Shown here piece after piece: positions 44,740-53,378 of a stretch of 64,000 bases of DNA; position 1 is the stretch's first letter; each line of letters begins with the position of its first letter. This DNA is from Pelagicoccus albus (GTDB lineage Bacteria; Verrucomicrobiota; Verrucomicrobiia; Opitutales; Opitutaceae). Location of the stretch: positions 1,307,001-1,371,000 of the forward strand of contig NZ_JACHVC010000012.1 in the NCBI RefSeq assembly GCF_014230145.1, given 5' to 3'. The translations under genes and the position numbers were made by a program. A model generated the notes under the pieces. It was not told the origin of the DNA, searched no databases, and saw nothing but the letters and a program-made list of their open reading frames with translations.

Positions 44740-46341
44740 TCAATCCGTCTTCTTTAGCCTAACTCCATACAGGCAGGCTCCAATTCGCCTAGGTGCTTCA
44801 TGGTCTTCAATCTGAGGATCAAGGACTAAAATGTTTTCTCCAGGGGGCAGCTGTATCCGGCCCAAATCAAAAACTGTACGGCTAGTTGGTTGCTGCAGGG
44901 CTTGAATTGTTTTGCCGTTGAGGTTGATCAAACAGATCCTTCTTTCTCGTGCCCCAAGTTCGAGATCGATTGTTAAAGTCAGTTCTGATTCAGTTATATT
45001 GAAGAATTTGACTTCAGCCGCACCGATTGTCCATTTTGCGGTTTGTCCGCCGTGGTGTTCGGTTCTGAGCCAACCTTCTTCGAATGTCACCTGTAGCTGG
45101 TCTTTGAGGTCCTCGGACTGGTATTGAATTAGTTCTGTTTGTTCGAGGAACCTTACAGATTGATCTGAGAGATAAGGGGGCTGTAATTGATGGTTGAAGT
45201 CGAGGGCGCTTACGTTGGCAAGCAGCAGAAGCGGTAGCCATTTCCAGCTTTTAGGTACGGAGAGATTAAAGGCGACGTGGAGGACTAGAAGCACCCTCGG
45301 GACAGCCCCCGGTTCACCTTCCCAAACCGCGGGACCCAGAAAGGCGGCGAGCACCGCGAATCCGAACCCGATTCGCCACCAGATTTCGTCCCAGCTTTGT
45401 CTCGAAAGGATGAATACGATTTGAGTGGCAATTCCCAAGAAGCAAATCAGGTTAAAAGTGGCGAAATTTTCTCCCTGTGACGCAGCTTGGGCTAGGGAGA
45501 TTAGCTTTGCTCCAATGCCGTGAAAAGGCAGGCCAAAGTTTGCTCGCCCCATGAGGTTGTTGCCAGGGACCGAGAGGGTTTGAGAAAGGTAGAGTAACCA
45601 CAGAAAAAGAGGCATAATGCAGATGCATCCGAGCTTGACGAATCGAAACCAAGTTGATCGTGCAGAGGGGCATTTTTCGAATACAGCTAGACCTGCAAAT
45701 AGGCTCATATCTTTGGTCAGTGCGGATGCTGCGATGCCGAAGGCTCCTCCCTTTTTCAAGCCCCGGGCGATCAGAATGGCCGCCAGCAAAATTAGAGTGG
45801 CTGCGGGACCGTCCGTTAGCGAACGTTGTGCACTGAGCGTCCAACCCCAACCGAGGAGCATTCCTGTCCAGCGAATGAAATTTTGGATACAGTAGGGCGG
45901 TAGCCAGTAGAGAAGCAAAATTGCTGAAATGACCCAGCAGATGGGATTGATAAGTGGGTAGATCTTAACGATCTTGGCGGTCTCTCCACCGCCGGCTAGC
46001 CACGCGACAGCGGGCATAAGGATTCGGCGAGCGCGATAGGTGAGATTGTCGATGGCGTTTGGAAGCTCTGGATCTTGCAGGCTTGGATCGAGGGCTATTT
46101 GGACGTAAAATTGAGCGTCGTATCCGGAGCTACCCTTCATGACTAGCGGATCCGTTTCCTTGAATTTCGGCAAAGCGCTTTCGTAGAATTGTTCGCCGAC
46201 CATCAGCATTCTGGAAAAACCTACGCCGGGTTGGTGGTTTTTGGCGATGGTCGAGAGGTAGTGCAGTCCGACGAGCAGGTAGCAGATACTCCAGAAGGTG
46301 GTCTGGATCCGAGCCGACCGAAGATAGTGGAGCGCTTTCAT
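44740..46341 (-). CDS. GT-C-like membrane protein with C-terminal beta domain
   Basis: A 533-residue protein with about ten membrane spans after a first span near residue 15. An early loop (GSSGYDAQFYVQIALDPS) resembles the acidic catalytic loop of GT-C sugar transferases. The last 120 residues are soluble and beta-rich: GWLRTEHHGGQTAKWTIGAA early and a closing RRIGACLYGVRL. That layout matches the tandem domains at the C-terminus of the 958-residue protein encoded at 37994-40870. It is probably part of the same glycan system. The convergent FrhB-like gene ends 30 bases away. Confidence 0.8.
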   Translation of the reverse strand: MKALHYLRSARIQTTFWSICYLLVGLHYLSTIAKNHQPGVGFSRMLMVGEQFYESALPKFKETDPLVMKGSSGYDAQFYVQIALDPSLQDPELPNAIDNLTYRARRILMPAVAWLAGGGETAKIVKIYPLINPICWVISAILLLYWLPPYCIQNFIRWTGMLLGWGWTLSAQRSLTDGPAATLILLAAILIARGLKKGGAFGIAASALTKDMSLFAGLAVFEKCPSARSTWFRFVKLGCICIMPLFLWLLYLSQTLSVPGNNLMGRANFGLPFHGIGAKLISLAQAASQGENFATFNLICFLGIATQIVFILSRQSWDEIWWRIGFGFAVLAAFLGPAVWEGEPGAVPRVLLVLHVAFNLSVPKSWKWLPLLLLANVSALDFNHQLQPPYLSDQSVRFLEQTELIQYQSEDLKDQLQVTFEEGWLRTEHHGGQTAKWTIGAAEVKFFNITESELTLTIDLELGARERRICLINLNGKTIQALQQPTSRTVFDLGRIQLPPGENILVLDPQIEDHEAPRRIGACLYGVRLKKTD

Positions 46342-46385
46342 TTTAAAGTCGGAAGGTGTGGCGACTTCTCGCTCCTTTTTTTTCC

Positions 46386-47114
46386 TTAGTTTTCGGAGGT
46401 CGGGAAAAGTGTGTAGCCGAGTCTCTGGCGGGTGACCGCCACGCGGGGGATATCCTTTACGCGTTCCAAGATATCGAGAGACTTTTGCGGAACTGGGTTG
46501 GCTTGAACCTTGAGGGATTTGATCTTATCGCCTCCGTCGTCCGTTCCCCATTTCCACTCGTAATCTTTGGGGGGCGGGTAGGAATCGACGCCTTCCGTTC
46601 GCTCGGACCCGAGAAAGGAAAATATCTGCTCGGTCCAGGTGATGGGATCGGAAACAAGATCTTCGTAGCGTACCCAGAAGTTCTTTTGCAGGTCGTTCGG
46701 AAAGCGTCGCAGCAAACTGTCGTAGGCTCGGGACCAATAGTTTTTAGCCAACCACCGGTCCACGAAGCCCTTGGGCATGGAGGACTCGAATTTGCGGAAA
46801 ACCATCTTGCGCAGGGAGGCGACGTTGGTGTGGACGTCGCGCGTCAGGATGAGCTGCTTGGAATTTTCGACTTTGGGTAATTTCGGGTAGCTACCGGCGT
46901 CGTTGAACCAAGCCGGCCGCTTGAGAACGATGATTCTCTCGTCGCAAAGGGCGTGGATTTGGCTCTCGGCGTTGATCGAGCGAAACTTGCTGAAGTTGAT
47001 TTCCGGCAGGCTTGAGATGTCCGGAGCGGCAGACATGAGCGCCTTGAGCAGGGTGGAGCCGGAGCGCATGGTGCTCAGTTCGACAGCGATGGTTCTCTGG
47101 GTGGTTTCGGCCAT
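46386..47114 (-). CDS. sulfotransferase family protein
   Basis: From the ATG at 47114 the product has 242 residues. The frame is open to 47204, but that part is a Pro/Arg-rich leader that looks untranslated. The N-terminus MAETTQRTIAVELSTMRSGS holds the PAPS 5'-phosphosulfate loop (RSGSTLL). LILTRDVHTNVASLRK fits the 3'-phosphate-binding segment and FWVRYEDLVSDP a later conserved strand. It would transfer sulfate from PAPS to a sugar or other acceptor; with the adjacent glycan locus, a surface polysaccharide is the likely target. It lies 44 bases upstream of, and on the same strand as, the GT-C-like gene. Confidence 0.8.
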   Translation of the reverse strand: MAETTQRTIAVELSTMRSGSTLLKALMSAAPDISSLPEINFSKFRSINAESQIHALCDERIIVLKRPAWFNDAGSYPKLPKVENSKQLILTRDVHTNVASLRKMVFRKFESSMPKGFVDRWLAKNYWSRAYDSLLRRFPNDLQKNFWVRYEDLVSDPITWTEQIFSFLGSERTEGVDSYPPPKDYEWKWGTDDGGDKIKSLKVQANPVPQKSLDILERVKDIPRVAVTRQRLGYTLFPTSEN

Positions 47115-47382
47115 GTTGGATGCGGCTATTGGTATTGGGACGGACGGCGGGGGAGCCAAGGGTTTTTTGCGGGCGACAGCGATATTGCGGTTTGCGTTCC
47201 TCATAGTCGCCGAACTCGGATCTTGGATACGGGCAGTTTCTTGCGATTTTGCTCTGCGGACAGCTTTCGCCGCCTTCAGAGGCTGGATAATGGGTTTAGC
47301 TTTAGCGAAACGTAAGTTGGCCGTGGATTAAAAAAGCTTTCCATAGGTTGCGTAGAGCCTAGGGTTCGGGCTCATTTTTATC

Positions 47383-48819
47383 ATGCCAAACTCACAGTCA
47401 GTCATTCCAAACGTGTTGGCGGAGCGTTACGCTTCCGGCGCGATGAAGGCAATTTGGTCGCCCGAAGGGCGCATCCTGATCGAACGCGACTACTGGATCG
47501 CGGTGATGAAGGGCCAGCGCGAACTGGGCTTGAAGATCCCAGCCAAGGCGATCAAGGACTACGAAAAGGTTAAGGGACAGGTGGACCTCGAGTCGATCGA
47601 CCGCCGCGAGCGGCAGCTCCTGCACGATGTGAAGTCGCGCATCGAGGAGTTCAATGGCTTGTCCGGCCACGAGTACATTCACCTCGGCATGACTAGCCGC
47701 GACCTGACGGAAAACGTGGAGCAGCTGCAGGTCTTGCGTGCTCTGGAGCTAATTCGCCTGAAGGCCATTGCGGCTCTCAAAAAGCTCAGCGAACGCAGTG
47801 TCGAATATCGCGATCTGATGATCACCGGCCGTACCCACAATGTACCGGCCCAGGCCACGACCTTGGGCAAGCGCTTTGCGATGGCGGGCCAAGAGCTCTT
47901 GATCGGAATCGACCGCTTGCACGATTTGGTGGAGCGCTATCCGGCTCGCGGCCTCAAAGGCGCGGTGGGAACTCAGCTCGATCAGCAGACCCTATTCGAA
48001 GGCGATGCTAAGAAGGTGGCGGAACTGGAAGAAAAGATCGTCAAGCATCTCGGCTTCGGAAACGTCATGACCAACGTAGGGCAGGTCTATCCGCGTAGCC
48101 TTGATCTGGATACCGTGACCGCTTTAGAGCAACTCGCTTCGGCTGCTGTAAACATGACTACTACCGTTCGCCTCATGGCGGGGCAGGGGCTCATGACGGA
48201 AGGTTTCTTGAAGGGGCAGGTCGGATCTTCAGCCATGCCGCATAAGATTAATTGCCGCAGCAGCGAGCGTATCCATGGATTTGGTACTATTCTTAAGGGC
48301 TACGCTACTATGGCAGCAGGCCTGACTGGCGGCCAATGGAACGAGGGCGATGTCTCGTGTTCAGTCGTTCGCCGCATCATGTTGCCAGACGCCTTTTTCG
48401 CGATCGATGGTTTGCTCGAAACCTACATCACCGTTTTGGGGAATCTGGGCGCGTACGAAAACGCGATCGCGGCAGAAAACGAAGTACAGCTGCCATTCTT
48501 GGCTACCACCACTATCCTGATGGAGGCGGTCAAGGCAGGAGCGGGCCGCGAGACTGCGCACGAAGCGATCAAGGAGCACGCTTTGGCGGCAGGTAGCGAG
48601 ATCCGTGAAGGACGCCCTAGCGAAGCCAAGCTCACCGAGCGCCTTGCTGGCGACGATCGGATCCCGCTCGACTTGAAGCAGCTAAATAAACTACTTTCCC
48701 AGTCGGATCGTTTCGTTGGAGCGGCGGGTAAGCAAGTCGACACATTCAAGCGCCAGACCGCCAAGTGGGTTAAGAAATTCCCCGCCTCGGCGAAGATCAA
48801 GCCCGGCAGCCTGCTCTAG
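47383..48819 (+). CDS. purB: adenylosuccinate lyase
   Basis: A 478-residue fumarase/aspartase-superfamily enzyme. Conserved blocks are SGHEYIHLGMTSRDLTENVE, MITGRTHNVPAQATTLGKR and the signature QVGSSAMPHKINCRSSERI with the catalytic Ser. It removes fumarate from SAICAR and adenylosuccinate in purine synthesis. The ATG at 47383 gives a normal length. The gene is monocistronic with a bidirectional terminator behind it. Confidence 0.95.
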   Translation: MPNSQSVIPNVLAERYASGAMKAIWSPEGRILIERDYWIAVMKGQRELGLKIPAKAIKDYEKVKGQVDLESIDRRERQLLHDVKSRIEEFNGLSGHEYIHLGMTSRDLTENVEQLQVLRALELIRLKAIAALKKLSERSVEYRDLMITGRTHNVPAQATTLGKRFAMAGQELLIGIDRLHDLVERYPARGLKGAVGTQLDQQTLFEGDAKKVAELEEKIVKHLGFGNVMTNVGQVYPRSLDLDTVTALEQLASAAVNMTTTVRLMAGQGLMTEGFLKGQVGSSAMPHKINCRSSERIHGFGTILKGYATMAAGLTGGQWNEGDVSCSVVRRIMLPDAFFAIDGLLETYITVLGNLGAYENAIAAENEVQLPFLATTTILMEAVKAGAGRETAHEAIKEHALAAGSEIREGRPSEAKLTERLAGDDRIPLDLKQLNKLLSQSDRFVGAAGKQVDTFKRQTAKWVKKFPASAKIKPGSLL

Positions 48820-48840
48820 GACGCAGCCTCATTTTTACAC

Positions 48841-48873
48841 AAAAAAGCCACCTTCTTGCGAGGTGGCTTTTTT
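48841..48873. terminator. bidirectional terminator between purB and the DUF1573 gene
   Basis: A perfect 13-bp stem AAAAAAGCCACCT / AGGTGGCTTTTTT with a seven-base loop carries T-runs on both strands. It separates the convergent stops at 48819 and 48898. Confidence 0.95.
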
Positions 48874-48897
48874 ATGCGTTGAATCAATTGATAGCCG

Positions 48898-49614
48898 TTA
48901 ACGCACGTAGGCGTAGATCGGGTATTTTCGAAGCACTTGGCCGTCTTCGCCCTCGCTCGCCAAGAAGTAGACGTCCCGCGATTTCCGCTCCGTGGTCTTG
49001 GGAGTGATGCGAACCAGGTATTTCAAATTGGGCTCAACAGTTACGATCTCGTAGTCGAAGTTCGATTCTTCCTCTTCGTCTTTGCGGACCAAGTGGCTCA
49101 AGGCGAAGGGCATTTTTTCGTGAATATTGACCTCGATTTCCTTCGCTTTGGCCTCAGAGCCGATTTTCCAGAAATGTACCCTTGGCTTGAAAGTGACCGG
49201 TATAGGGATGTCGACAGCCAGCTTGAGCAGATGGCTTTCCTCTTCGTCCTGCCCCTCGGTTTTGGTCAGAATGGTGATGGACTTGTGCTGCATGCCTTGG
49301 CGGGACCCCAAGGTGAAAATGGCTTTCAAGGTACCGCTCTCGCCCGGGGCGTAGCTTCTCTTGTCTAGAGTCGGCACAGTGCAACCGCAGGATGAACTGG
49401 CATTGACGATCTCTATGGCTTGCTCACCGGTGTTGGTGAAGGGGTATTCCGCGATCACTTCTTCTGCCCCGAATTCGGTCTCGAAGAAAAGGGACTCCGT
49501 TTCCCATTGCAGACCTTCTGCCAAAGCCACGACGGGAGCTATGAGCAAGGCGGCGAGACTGGCTAGGAGCTTGGAAAAGAGAGCGGTGCGGTTGGTGTGG
49601 GTACGACGCTTCAT
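48898..49614 (-). CDS. DUF1573 domain-containing exported protein
   Basis: From the ATG at 49614 the product has 238 residues with a signal peptide near 12-34. The frame to 49644 only adds ten residues. The DUF1573 domain (Ig-like) appears as FFETEFGAEEVIAEYPFTNT followed by ASSSCGCTVPTLDKRSYAPG, with the SCGC motif diagnostic of the family. Function is not established; such proteins are common in Bacteroidota, Planctomycetota and Verrucomicrobiota. It diverges from rph with about 116 bases between them. Confidence 0.92.
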   Translation of the reverse strand: MKRRTHTNRTALFSKLLASLAALLIAPVVALAEGLQWETESLFFETEFGAEEVIAEYPFTNTGEQAIEIVNASSSCGCTVPTLDKRSYAPGESGTLKAIFTLGSRQGMQHKSITILTKTEGQDEEESHLLKLAVDIPIPVTFKPRVHFWKIGSEAKAKEIEVNIHEKMPFALSHLVRKDEEEESNFDYEIVTVEPNLKYLVRITPKTTERKSRDVYFLASEGEDGQVLRKYPIYAYVR

Positions 49615-49730
49615 TGTTGGAGTATGATGATCCGTTGGGGGCAAAAAAGTTCAAACCTTCTTTGCGTCCGGAGTATGCGGAAGGAATTGAGTTGTGTGGG
49701 GCAAGTGGCTCGTTTGTGGTGCTCGGCGAT

Positions 49731-50489
49731 ATGAGCACTTTTTCCAGACCAGACGGGCGCGAATGCGACGCCTTGCGCGAGATTTCATTCCAAGCCGACT
49801 TTGCGGCCCATGCGACCGGTTCGGTTTTGGTCAGTTTTGGAAATACCAAAGTCATCTGCGGAGCGACGCTTGAAAAGCGGGTACCGGGTTGGATGCGGGC
49901 GCAAAACGTTTCCGGCGGTTGGCTCACTGCAGAGTATTCCATGCTTCCTTACAGTACGCTCGACCGCAAACAACGCGACTCCAGCCGCGGCAAGCAGGAC
50001 GGTCGGGGAGTGGAGATCCAGCGTCTGATCGGCCGCTCGCTCAGGGCGGTGATCGACCTGCAGAAACTTCCCGGGCACACCCTTTGGGTGGATTGCGATG
50101 TCCTGCAGGCCGACGGGGGTACACGTACTGCTTCGATCACTGGGGCTTACCTAGCGGCTCGCATGGCAGTGCAGAAGCTCATCGATGACGGCAAGCTCAA
50201 GGAGAACCCGTTCAGCGACTCGATCGCGGCCGTTAGCGTCGGCATTTACAAAGGTCAGCCGGTGCTTGATCTTCCCTATATCGAAGACCGTGACGCCAGT
50301 GTGGATTTCAATGTCGTCATGACCGGAAAGGGCGAATTCGTGGAATTGCAGGGCACTGGCGAAGAGGCGACTTTTTCCGAACAAGAACTGGTTAAGCTAA
50401 TCGCTTTGGCGAAAAAAGGCATCAAGGAACTGTCCACTATGCAGACGAATTTCCTAGCCCAGCGTCTTTTAGGCGATTTGAAGCTCTAG
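49731..50489 (+). CDS. rph: ribonuclease PH
   Basis: From the ATG at 49731 the product has 252 residues, starting MSTFSRPDGRECDALREISF, the canonical RNase PH opening. The frame to 49614 overlaps the divergent DUF1573 gene and is rejected. Conserved parts are GSVLVSFGNTKVICGATLEK, WLTAEYSMLPYSTLDRKQRD, VEIQRLIGRSLRAVIDL, WVDCDVLQADGGTRTASITG and VDFNVVMTGKGEFVELQGTG. It trims the 3' end of tRNA precursors phosphorolytically. Confidence 0.95.
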   Translation: MSTFSRPDGRECDALREISFQADFAAHATGSVLVSFGNTKVICGATLEKRVPGWMRAQNVSGGWLTAEYSMLPYSTLDRKQRDSSRGKQDGRGVEIQRLIGRSLRAVIDLQKLPGHTLWVDCDVLQADGGTRTASITGAYLAARMAVQKLIDDGKLKENPFSDSIAAVSVGIYKGQPVLDLPYIEDRDASVDFNVVMTGKGEFVELQGTGEEATFSEQELVKLIALAKKGIKELSTMQTNFLAQRLLGDLKL

Positions 50490-50494
50490 AAAGC

Positions 50495-50596
50495 TGTCCA
50501 CTATTTGGACACTGAGAATTTTAACCACTTAGTTTCGCTTTTCGTTAGAGGGGGGTTGATTAACCCCTTCGATGCGGTTTTTGTTCAGATCCGCAT
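50495..50596 (+). promoter_or_regulatory. sucCD leader with three successive hairpins
   Basis: The region between rph and sucC holds TGTCCA/TGGACA (50495-50511), GGGGTT/AACCCC (50552-50567) and ATGCGG/CCGCAT (50572-50596), ending 15 bases before the sucC ATG. None has a T-run typical of a terminator. They may be regulatory structures or operator-like palindromes; I do not recognise a known riboswitch. Confidence 0.4.
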
Positions 50597-50611
50597 TTTC
50601 CAACAAAGGCT

Positions 50612-51793
50612 ATGAATATTCACGAGTACCAAGCGAAACAGTTATTTGAAGAATATGGAATCCCTTGCCCCAAGGGTTCCGCGACGAGTTCGAGCGAGGA
50701 GTTCGAATCATGCATCGATAGCCTCCCCGAAGGCTTGGTGGTCGTTAAGTCCCAGATTCACGCTGGTGGACGCGGTAAGGGGACTTTCACAGACGGTTTC
50801 AAGGGAGGCGTTAAGCTCGCCAAGACCAAGGAAGAGGCGATCGAGTATGCCAACAAGATGCTCGGTAACACTCTCGTGACCATCCAAACAGGGGAAGCGG
50901 GTCGCAAGGTACAGACCATCTACTTCACCGAAGGGGCTGACATCAAAAAGGAATATTACTTGGCCGTTCTTTTGGACAGAGCCACTTCTCGTCCGGTTGT
51001 CGTCGCTTCGACAGAAGGTGGCATGGACATCGAAACAGTAGCGGAAGAAACGCCAGACCGCATCTTCAAGGTCTTCATCGATCCAGCCTACGGCATCGCC
51101 GATTTCCAGCTTCGCGAATTGGTAACTAAGCTCGGCCTCAGCAAGCTCGAGTCTAAGAATGCCATGAAGCTGATCCGCAATCTCTACACCATGTTCTGGG
51201 AAAAGGATGCGGATATGATCGAGATCAACCCTCTGATCACTACGGCCTCCGAAGACGTGCTCGCCTTGGACGCCAAGGTCAGCTTCGACTCCAACGCTCT
51301 TTACCGCCATCCAGAGATTGTAGCTCTTCGTGACTTGAACGAAGAAGACCCGAAGGAAATCGAAGCTTCTAAGTTCCACCTCTCCTATATCGCCCTCGAC
51401 GGGAACATCGCTTGCTTGGTCAACGGAGCTGGTTTGGCCATGTCTACCATGGACATCATCAAGCACTTCGGCGGAAGCCCAGCCAACTTCTTGGACGTCG
51501 GCGGAGGAGCAACCAAAGACCAAGTGGTCGCAGCTTTCAAAATCATCCTCGGCGATCCCAACGTGAAGGGAATCTTCGTTAATATCTTCGGAGGCATCAT
51601 GGATTGCGACGTTATCGCCAACGGTATCGTAGACGCGGTCAAGGAAGTGGGACTGGAGCTGCCGCTCGTCGTTCGCCTAGAGGGCAACAACGTGGAAGCG
51701 GGCAAGAAGACGCTCGATTCTTCCGGCCTCACCATCGTAAGCGGAGACAGCATGGCCGACGCTGCTCAGAAGATCGCTAACCTCGTCGCCTAA
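50612..51793 (+). CDS. sucC: succinyl-CoA synthetase beta subunit (ADP/GDP-forming)
   Basis: A 393-residue ATP-grasp protein beginning [20 protein letters not shown], with [42 protein letters not shown] and [20 protein letters not shown]. With SucD it makes ATP (or GTP) and succinate from succinyl-CoA in the TCA cycle. sucD follows 30 bases downstream in the same orientation. Confidence 0.96.
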   Translation: MNIHEYQAKQLFEEYGIPCPKGSATSSSEEFESCIDSLPEGLVVVKSQIHAGGRGKGTFTDGFKGGVKLAKTKEEAIEYANKMLGNTLVTIQTGEAGRKVQTIYFTEGADIKKEYYLAVLLDRATSRPVVVASTEGGMDIETVAEETPDRIFKVFIDPAYGIADFQLRELVTKLGLSKLESKNAMKLIRNLYTMFWEKDADMIEINPLITTASEDVLALDAKVSFDSNALYRHPEIVALRDLNEEDPKEIEASKFHLSYIALDGNIACLVNGAGLAMSTMDIIKHFGGSPANFLDVGGGATKDQVVAAFKIILGDPNVKGIFVNIFGGIMDCDVIANGIVDAVKEVGLELPLVVRLEGNNVEAGKKTLDSSGLTIVSGDSMADAAQKIANLVA

Positions 51794-51823
51794 CTAACGC
51801 CGGAACTTTAAAGAATTTAAACG

Positions 51824-52747
51824 ATGTCCATCCTCATTACACCCGAGACTAAGATCATCATCCAAGGCATCACCGGCGAGTTCGGTGCGCGCCATGCCCG
51901 CCTCTCTATCGAGTACGGGACTCAAGTCGTTGCCGGCGTCACGCCAGGCAAGGGCGGCAACACCTTCGAGCACGCCGGTGTCGAAGTGCCGATTTTCAAC
52001 TCCGTCGCTGAAGCTGCGGAAGCTACCGGTGCGACAGTATCCGTTATCTTCGTACCGCCTCCATTCGCTGCGGACGCCATTCTCGAATGTGCGGACGCTG
52101 AGCTCGAGCTCGCTGTGGCGATCACCGAAGGCATCCCAGTTCGCGACATGGTTCGCGTGAAGCGTGCTATGGCTGGCAGCAAGACCCGTCTGGTTGGTCC
52201 TAACTGTCCGGGACTCGTTTCTCCGGGTGAAGGTGAAGACTCCAAGGGCGGTTGCCGCATCGGTATCTCCCCAGGTTACATCCACAAGAAGGGCCACGTC
52301 GGTGTGGTTTCCCGTTCCGGTACTTTGACTTACGAGGCGGTTTACCAGCTCACAGTCAAAGACATCGGCCAATCCACTTGCGTGGGTATTGGTGGCGACC
52401 CGGTCAATGGCACTTCGCACCTCGACGTGATCAAGCTCTTCAACGAAGATCCTGATACGCACGGTATCATCCTGATCGGCGAAATCGGCGGAAATGCTGA
52501 AGTCGAAGCGGCTCGTTGGATCAAGGAAAACTGCGATAAGCCAGTTGCCGGATTCATCGCTGGTGCGACTGCTCCTCCAGGCCGCCGCATGGGTCACGCT
52601 GGCGCGATCGTCGGTGGCGCCGAAGATACCGCCGCTGCGAAGATCAAGGTCTTCGAAGAGTGCGGAATCGAAGTCGCTGCGACTCCTTCTGACATGGCAG
52701 ACGCGTTGCTTCGCTCGGCCAAGGCAAAGGGCGTAACGCTCAGCTAA
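51824..52747 (+). CDS. sucD: succinyl-CoA synthetase alpha subunit
   Basis: A 307-residue protein beginning [20 protein letters not shown], with [34 protein letters not shown] and the phospho-histidine segment [20 protein letters not shown]. It forms the catalytic complex with SucC. It is co-transcribed with sucC and followed by a terminator. Confidence 0.96.
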   Translation: MSILITPETKIIIQGITGEFGARHARLSIEYGTQVVAGVTPGKGGNTFEHAGVEVPIFNSVAEAAEATGATVSVIFVPPPFAADAILECADAELELAVAITEGIPVRDMVRVKRAMAGSKTRLVGPNCPGLVSPGEGEDSKGGCRIGISPGYIHKKGHVGVVSRSGTLTYEAVYQLTVKDIGQSTCVGIGGDPVNGTSHLDVIKLFNEDPDTHGIILIGEIGGNAEVEAARWIKENCDKPVAGFIAGATAPPGRRMGHAGAIVGGAEDTAAAKIKVFEECGIEVAATPSDMADALLRSAKAKGVTLS

Positions 52748-52777
52748 GATTCGGATTCGAAACCGAATAGACTTTTC

Positions 52778-52808
52778 AAAAGGACGTCCGCGAGGGCGTC
52801 CTTTTTTT
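52778..52808 (+). terminator. rho-independent terminator of sucCD
   Basis: The stem AAAGGACG / CGTCCTTT is followed by a run of seven T residues. It ends the sucCD transcript; a REP-like palindrome follows immediately. Confidence 0.9.
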
Positions 52809-52834
52809 AGGTAGGAGCGACCTTGGTCGCGAAA
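52809..52834 (+). repeat. REP-like palindrome, copy 2
   Basis: Read on the plus strand it is GTAGGAGCGACC-TT-GGTCGC with its flanks, identical over 26 bases to the reverse complement of 29792-29817. As in the other copy it lies directly beside a rho-independent terminator. Confidence 0.75.
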
Positions 52835-52969
52835 GTCCCATAAGGTGAGGGGACCCCAACGCTACCCGTTCCGTCTATCGAGTGCCCCTTCACTGCGAGT
52901 TTGAAGTCGACGCCCTGATCCAAACGTTCATTAAACTAGATAAAATCCGAACCGATCGAGATCTAGAGC

Positions 52970-53368
52970 GTGGTAGCAGAGAAAAACATAATCTTCTTCG
53001 ATGGCGTCTGTGGCTTTTGCGACAAGACGGTCAATCTGCTGCTCAAATTGGACGACCGGCAGGCTCTCTATTTTTCACCGATCCAAGGAGAGGCGGCTAA
53101 GGAAATTCTGCCACCCGAGCGTCGAGAAAATGTGGATACGATATCCTACTACAATGGAGATCGGCTATTTTATCGCACCGATGCCTTGCTGGAAGTCGGC
53201 AAGACTTTGGGAGGAATCTGGTGGCTCTTTTATCCGCTCAAGGTGATCCCTGCTGAATGGCGCGACGTGGCCTACGATTGGTTCGCCAAGCGACGCTATC
53301 GCTTTTTTGGCAAGATGGATTCCTGCCGGATGCCCACGCCCGAGGAACGGGCGCGGTTTCTAGATTGA
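52970..53368 (+). CDS. thiol-disulfide oxidoreductase DCC family protein (DUF393)
   Basis: A 132-residue protein with a GTG start. The family motif D-x-x-C-x-x-C is visible at FFDGVCGFCDKTVNLLLKLD. It then shows YFSPIQGEAAKEI and, later, IPAEWRDVAYDWFAKRRYR, as in DUF393 proteins. The family is predicted to be thioredoxin-like, but its substrate is unknown. It is preceded by a REP-like element and convergent with ppc, whose stop is only 10 bases away. Confidence 0.85.
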   Translation: MVAEKNIIFFDGVCGFCDKTVNLLLKLDDRQALYFSPIQGEAAKEILPPERRENVDTISYYNGDRLFYRTDALLEVGKTLGGIWWLFYPLKVIPAEWRDVAYDWFAKRRYRFFGKMDSCRMPTPEERARFLD

Positions 53369-53378
53369 TCGAAGTCGC

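Noticed and set aside
50708-51523. 271-residue open frame antisense to sucC
   Set aside because: It is a shadow of sucC with no family resemblance.
51794-52597. 267-residue open frame antisense to sucD
   Set aside because: The sense strand encodes clear SucD motifs; the antisense translation looks like a composition artefact.
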